This document shows positions 7,978-10,659 of a DNA stretch of 10,659 bases, one piece after another. The stretch is from an uncultured Collinsella sp. GTDB taxonomy: Bacteria; Actinomycetota; Coriobacteriia; Coriobacteriales; Coriobacteriaceae. The notes below the pieces were generated by a model, which was given only the letters and a program-made list of their open reading frames with translations, searched no databases and was not told where the DNA came from. The DNA is taken from contig URRT01000057.1 in assembly GCA_900550355.1 (NCBI GenBank), positions 1 to 10,659 of the forward strand, given 5' to 3'. A program made the translations under genes and the position numbers. The first letter of the stretch is position 1, and every line of letters starts with the position of its first letter.

Positions 7978-7992
7978 GTTTTACGTGAAACG
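7977..7992. other. parS-like palindrome (candidate ParB-loading site)
   Basis: The sequence is TGTTTTACGTGAAACG. The well-known chromosomal parS form TGTTTCACGTGAAACA differs at two positions only (C to T at position 6, A to G at position 16). The inner 14 bases, GTTTTACGTGAAAC, match the actinobacterial palindrome GTTTCACGTGAAAC at 13 of 14. It lies in an intergenic gap, which is common for parS, though parS can also lie in genes. The change in the CACGTG core may weaken binding. Confidence 0.5.
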
Positions 7993-8017
7993 GGGTTTGG
8001 TGTTAAGCCGGACCCCG
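7991..8017 (+). other. Stable hairpin downstream of the aminotransferase gene
   Basis: A 10-bp stem (7991-8000 with 8008-8017) has two internal G-U wobbles and a seven-base loop TGTTAAG. It lies 36 bases after the aminotransferase stop and is followed by TTGTC, a poor U-tract. It may be a weak terminator of the aminotransferase transcript or a leader structure. The two wobbles mean it is better formed in plus-strand RNA than in the minus strand, favouring a role in plus-strand transcripts. Confidence 0.4.
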
Positions 8018-8076
8018 TTGTCATGGACGTTGTGTCGTTGGGATGGAGTGGTTTTACGACTATCGAAGGCTATGCG

Positions 8077-8082
8077 TACAAT
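8077..8082 (+). promoter_or_regulatory. Putative -10 box (TACAAT) of the PHP phosphatase gene
   Basis: TACAAT lies 37 bases before ATG 8120, predicting a leader of about 30 bases. TTACGA (8054-8059) is a weak -35 candidate (3 of 6) at 17-base spacing. Confidence 0.45.
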
Positions 8083-8119
8083 GAATATAAGCGACGGCCA
8101 TGCCAGATAAGGAGACCCG

Positions 8120-8941
8120 ATGCCCTACCTGCTTTCTTGTGACATTCACACCCATACGATGTTCTCTGCGCATGCATATTCGACCATTGAGGAGAATGTG
8201 TACTGGGCGGCAGAGCGTGGTCTGCAGGTGCTCGGATCTACCGACCATCTGAGCTCTATGGTTACGGCTTGCCCTAATGACCTGCGCAGTTATCAGTTCT
8301 TTATCAACCAGAATATCTGGCCGCGCATTTGGAGCGGCGTGCTGGTGCTGCGTGGTGCCGAGGCCGATATCGTTTCGCTGGACGGAAGCTTGTTTGGCGA
8401 GGACATTCCCGTTTCGCTCGATATTGCCGGCGATTCGTACAGTCACCAGCATTCGCTGTTCGATTTGGTGACGCGTAATTTGGATTATTTGGTTGCGAGC
8501 GTGCATAATCCGCAGATTGCTGAGGGCGCGACGCCGGCCCAGACGACCGAGATGTATATCAACGCCCTGGAGCATCCCAAGGTGTTCATGCTGGGTCACA
8601 CGGGGCGCTCGGGTGTGCCGTTCGATATCGACGAGGTGCTGTTGGCGGCTAAGGCCAAACACAAGATTATCGAGATCAACAACCATAGTCTTGAACACGG
8701 TGTCGACACTGAACATTGGGCCGTATGCCGCAAGATCGCCGAGCGCTGCGCCGAGCTGGGCGTGGGTATTGGTGTGTCGACCGATGCCCACATTGGTATG
8801 GCCATTGGCAAGCTCGATCACGCCCGCAAGTTGCTCGACGAGATTCACTTCCCGCTGGACCTGATCGTGACGCGCGACCGCGAGACGCTGCTGCGCGAGA
8901 TGGCTGCAGCCGGCGTGTGCGACCTGCGCAAGGGGATGTAG
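8120..8941 (+). CDS. PHP-domain metal-dependent phosphatase, YcdX-like
   Basis: A 273-residue cytoplasmic PHP-superfamily hydrolase. The N-terminus DIHTHTMFSAHAYSTIEEN closely follows YcdX-type phosphatases. Likely metal ligands of the trinuclear centre: H10 and H12 (HTH), H18 (SAHAYS), H43 (STDH), E81 (RGAEADI), H129 (ASVHNP), H160 (LGHTGR), D222 and H224 (STDAH). The full set seems intact, so it should be active. Family members hydrolyse phosphate esters with a Zn or Mn centre; the physiological substrate is not evident, and the neighbouring aminotransferase gives no firm clue. ATG 8120 has AAGGAG (8109-8114) five bases upstream. It is probably monocistronic, with its own TACAAT box and a terminator 20 bases after the stop. 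Confidence 0.9.
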   Translation: MPYLLSCDIHTHTMFSAHAYSTIEENVYWAAERGLQVLGSTDHLSSMVTACPNDLRSYQFFINQNIWPRIWSGVLVLRGAEADIVSLDGSLFGEDIPVSLDIAGDSYSHQHSLFDLVTRNLDYLVASVHNPQIAEGATPAQTTEMYINALEHPKVFMLGHTGRSGVPFDIDEVLLAAKAKHKIIEINNHSLEHGVDTEHWAVCRKIAERCAELGVGIGVSTDAHIGMAIGKLDHARKLLDEIHFPLDLIVTRDRETLLREMAAAGVCDLRKGM

Positions 8942-8961
8942 CTGAGTTTATAAACCAAGCG

Positions 8962-8995
8962 AAGGGGGCGGTCCAGGCGGGCCGCCCCCTTTCTT
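8962..8995. terminator. Bidirectional rho-independent terminator
   Basis: A 13-bp stem (8962-8974 with 8979-8991, one G-T wobble) closes an AGGC loop and is followed by TCTT on the plus strand. It lies between the convergent phosphatase and methyltransferase genes, 15 bases past the stop of the latter, and probably serves both, though the minus-strand U-tract (TTCGCTT) is weaker. Confidence 0.85.
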
Positions 8996-9006
8996 GTGCC
9001 GGACAA

Positions 9007-10455
9007 TTAGCGGCGTTCGAGGACCGCTACGGTTTCGGTGTGGTCGGTGTGGGGGAACATGTCGACGGGCGTGATCTTGAGCAGGCGATAGCCTCCGTCG
9101 AGGAACTGGTGCAGGTCGCGCTCTTGGGTCACGGGGTTGCAGCTGATATAGGTGATGCGGCGCGGCTTAAGTGCGCAGGCAGCTTCGAGGAACTCGGGGG
9201 TAGAGCCGGCGCGCGGCGGGTCGATGGAAAGGACATCGACCCGCTCGTCGTTGTCGGCGGCATCTAGGATGTAATCGGTGGCATCGTCGGCCATAAACCA
9301 GGCGCTGCGGGTAAGACCGTTGAGCTCGGCATTGCGGCGCGCGTCGGCAATGCCCGCCGGATTGCGCTCTACGCCGAGCAGCATGATGCCGATGCCCTTG
9401 TTCTTGGCATCTTTAGCTGCGCAAAGACCGATGGTGCCGCTGCCGCAGTAGGCATCCATAAGCACATCGCCCTGGTGCAGATCCATGCCGTCGATAGCGA
9501 GCTGGTAGAGCAGCTCGGTCTGCTGCGGGTTGGTCTGGTAGAACGCGGTGGGGGAGATATCGAACTCGCAGCCGAGTAGCTGATCGCGCATGCACTCGGC
9601 GCCATAGACGATACGAGTCTCCTCACCCAAGATGGCGTTACCGGGACGGCCATTGATATTTTGGGCAACGGTGACGATATGCGGATCGAGCGCCGCGACG
9701 GCTTCAAAGAACTCCTGCGCATGCGGTAAGTCACGCTGGGCGGTCACGAGGGTGACCATGATCTGGTCGGTACGCCAGCCGCAACGAACGACGGCATAGC
9801 GAAGCAGGCCTAAATGCTTGTCCTCGTTAAAGGCGGGAATGTGCAGACGCTCGGCTTCACGCGCGATGCCGTTAAGAATCTGCCGGGCACCCGGTGCCTC
9901 CACGGGGCATTCAGGAACAGCAACGATTCTGTGCGTGCCACGTTCAAAAAAGCCGCAGCGGACAGCGCTCTCCTTGCCGGGAGCAAAGGGGGTGGCAGCC
10001 TTATGACGAAAACCACGCGGAGCAGGATATTTGCCCGGGTCGCCCAGGGTGACTCCCATACCGCGAATGGGGTCGACGCTAATACCCTCGCGCTCACAAA
10101 GAGCGGCAAAAAGCTCCTCCATAGCAGTCTGCTTGGCCGCCAGCTGCTTTTTATAAGGACGATTGAGCGCCGTGCACCCACCGCAGGCTTTCATGATGGA
10201 ACAGGGAGACTTGGGATCCACAGCCTTACGCGCAGACGAAACCTGATCTTTATGCGAGCGCTTGGAACGAGTCCGAGATGCCTTGACCTCGCTCCGACGA
10301 GAGTCAGAACGCTTGGTCTTAGCCCTGTTCTTGGTCGATTTGCTTTTTGCAGCTTTAGAAGACTTGGATTTCGTAGAAGATTTCTCCTCCTTCGACCCCT
10401 CAGCCGCCTCCACCAAAGCACGACGAGCCCTACGCTCCGCACGAGATTCTGCCAT
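9007..10455 (-). CDS. rlmD: Fe-S cluster-containing RNA (uracil-C5)-methyltransferase, RlmD/RlmC/TrmA superfamily
   Basis: A 482-residue SAM-dependent enzyme predicted to make 5-methyluridine in RNA, most likely 23S rRNA. The [4Fe-4S] ligands are C85, C91, C94 and C183 (PCSIMKACGGC and VPECPV), the spacing seen in RlmD/RlmC. The SAM site is LMDAYCGSGTIGL (332-344). IDPPRAG (411-417), the catalytic Cys C439 in YISCNP (436-441) and the base E474 in HTETV complete the active site. Unlike E. coli RlmD, no TRAM domain precedes the cluster; instead residues 1-84 are a Lys/Ser/Arg-rich low-complexity tail. RlmC also lacks TRAM, so the target (U1939 or U747, or both) is uncertain and the symbol is a family-level label. 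ATG 10455 has GTGGGG seven bases upstream, a weak RBS. A later start cannot be excluded, but there is no in-frame Met between residue 1 and M88, which already lies inside the cluster region, so the tail is probably translated. Confidence 0.9.
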   Translation of the reverse strand: MAESRAERRARRALVEAAEGSKEEKSSTKSKSSKAAKSKSTKNRAKTKRSDSRRSEVKASRTRSKRSHKDQVSSARKAVDPKSPCSIMKACGGCTALNRPYKKQLAAKQTAMEELFAALCEREGISVDPIRGMGVTLGDPGKYPAPRGFRHKAATPFAPGKESAVRCGFFERGTHRIVAVPECPVEAPGARQILNGIAREAERLHIPAFNEDKHLGLLRYAVVRCGWRTDQIMVTLVTAQRDLPHAQEFFEAVAALDPHIVTVAQNINGRPGNAILGEETRIVYGAECMRDQLLGCEFDISPTAFYQTNPQQTELLYQLAIDGMDLHQGDVLMDAYCGSGTIGLCAAKDAKNKGIGIMLLGVERNPAGIADARRNAELNGLTRSAWFMADDATDYILDAADNDERVDVLSIDPPRAGSTPEFLEAACALKPRRITYISCNPVTQERDLHQFLDGGYRLLKITPVDMFPHTDHTETVAVLERR

Positions 10456-10494
10456 GAATTAACCCCACTAATTTACAAATTGAAAGCTGCAAGC

Positions 10495-10500
10495 ATTGTA
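10495..10500 (-). promoter_or_regulatory. Putative -10 box (TACAAT) of the methyltransferase gene
   Basis: On the minus strand this reads TACAAT followed by G, 39 bases before ATG 10455. No clear -35 is present. The rest of 10501-10618 shows no gene or recognisable motif. Confidence 0.45.
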
Positions 10501-10618
10501 CCGTGCCAAGCTAGCGGACGATATGCAAGCGCCCATTTCATGCCAGTGATAAGTCCAATGATGTTTGCCCGGCGTGGGCGGGGAGCGGCGCGTAATTAAG
10601 TTTATCGCGAGTTCCGCA

Positions 10619-10655
10619 CGCAAAGGAAAGCACTTAATGTGCTTTCCGTCTTGCG
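10619..10655. terminator. Hairpin near the right edge, possible terminator
   Basis: GGAAAGCAC (10625-10633) pairs perfectly with GTGCTTTCC (10639-10647) around a TTAAT loop. An outer CGCAA / TTGCG helix (10619-10623 with 10651-10655) extends it across a small internal loop. On the minus strand the inner stem is followed by TTTGCG, so it may end a minus-strand gene lying to the right of the window; the U-tract is short. Confidence 0.4.
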
Positions 10656-10659
10656 CAGG

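Noticed and set aside
7885..8142. 85-codon frame across the aminotransferase-phosphatase gap
   Set aside because: It overlaps both genes out of frame, has no RBS at any of its starts and runs through the parS-like site and hairpin; the composition is not protein-like.
10487..10510. Sigma-54-like promoter on the minus strand (TTGGCACG ... TTGCA)
   Set aside because: The spacing between the two elements is about nine bases instead of the required four, and a TACAAT box explains the site better.

Overview
The window looks like core chromosome of a high-GC Gram-positive bacterium. The gene set, the codon bias (G/C-rich third positions with long antisense shadow frames) and the style of the small proteins suggest an actinobacterium of the Coriobacteriia, probably Collinsella-like. 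That assignment comes from pattern recognition without a database search. The first ~800 bases are visibly more AT-rich than the rest.

Layout, left to right. An edge terminator of an upstream plus-strand gene (1-26) is followed by a minus-strand gene for a small tail-anchored protein of unknown function (91-558). A 277-base AT-rich divergent region leads to an Hsp20-type small heat-shock protein (836-1267, +). A strong bidirectional terminator (1301-1334) separates it from a convergent YycJ/WalJ-like metallo-beta-lactamase-fold hydrolase (1350-2159, -). Only 48 bases away, in the divergent direction, starts the widely conserved cluster tilS-hpt-ftsH (2208-6580, +): tRNA(Ile) lysidine synthetase, hypoxanthine phosphoribosyltransferase and the membrane AAA+ protease. 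hpt has its own probable promoter and is separated from ftsH by one base. After the ftsH terminator lies a perfect 25-bp-arm palindrome (6649-6710) that looks like a dispersed repeat. Next come a class I/II PLP-dependent aminotransferase (6770-7954, +), an intergenic stretch with a parS-like palindrome (7977-7992), a YcdX-type PHP-domain metal-dependent phosphatase (8120-8941, +), a bidirectional terminator, and a convergent Fe-S-containing RNA m5U methyltransferase of the RlmD/RlmC/TrmA superfamily with a long Lys/Ser/Arg-rich N-terminal tail (9007-10455, -).

The genes are mostly housekeeping: translation fidelity and RNA modification (tilS, methyltransferase), purine salvage (hpt), and protein quality control (hsp20, ftsH). 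I do not see a new defence, mobile or biosynthetic system. The least ordinary signals are non-coding: the parS-like site, the 62-base palindrome, the inverted repeat upstream of hsp20, and a recurring TACAAT box placed 24-40 bases upstream of five start codons. Among proteins, the basic tail on the TRAM-less methyltransferase and the tail-anchored orphan stand out.
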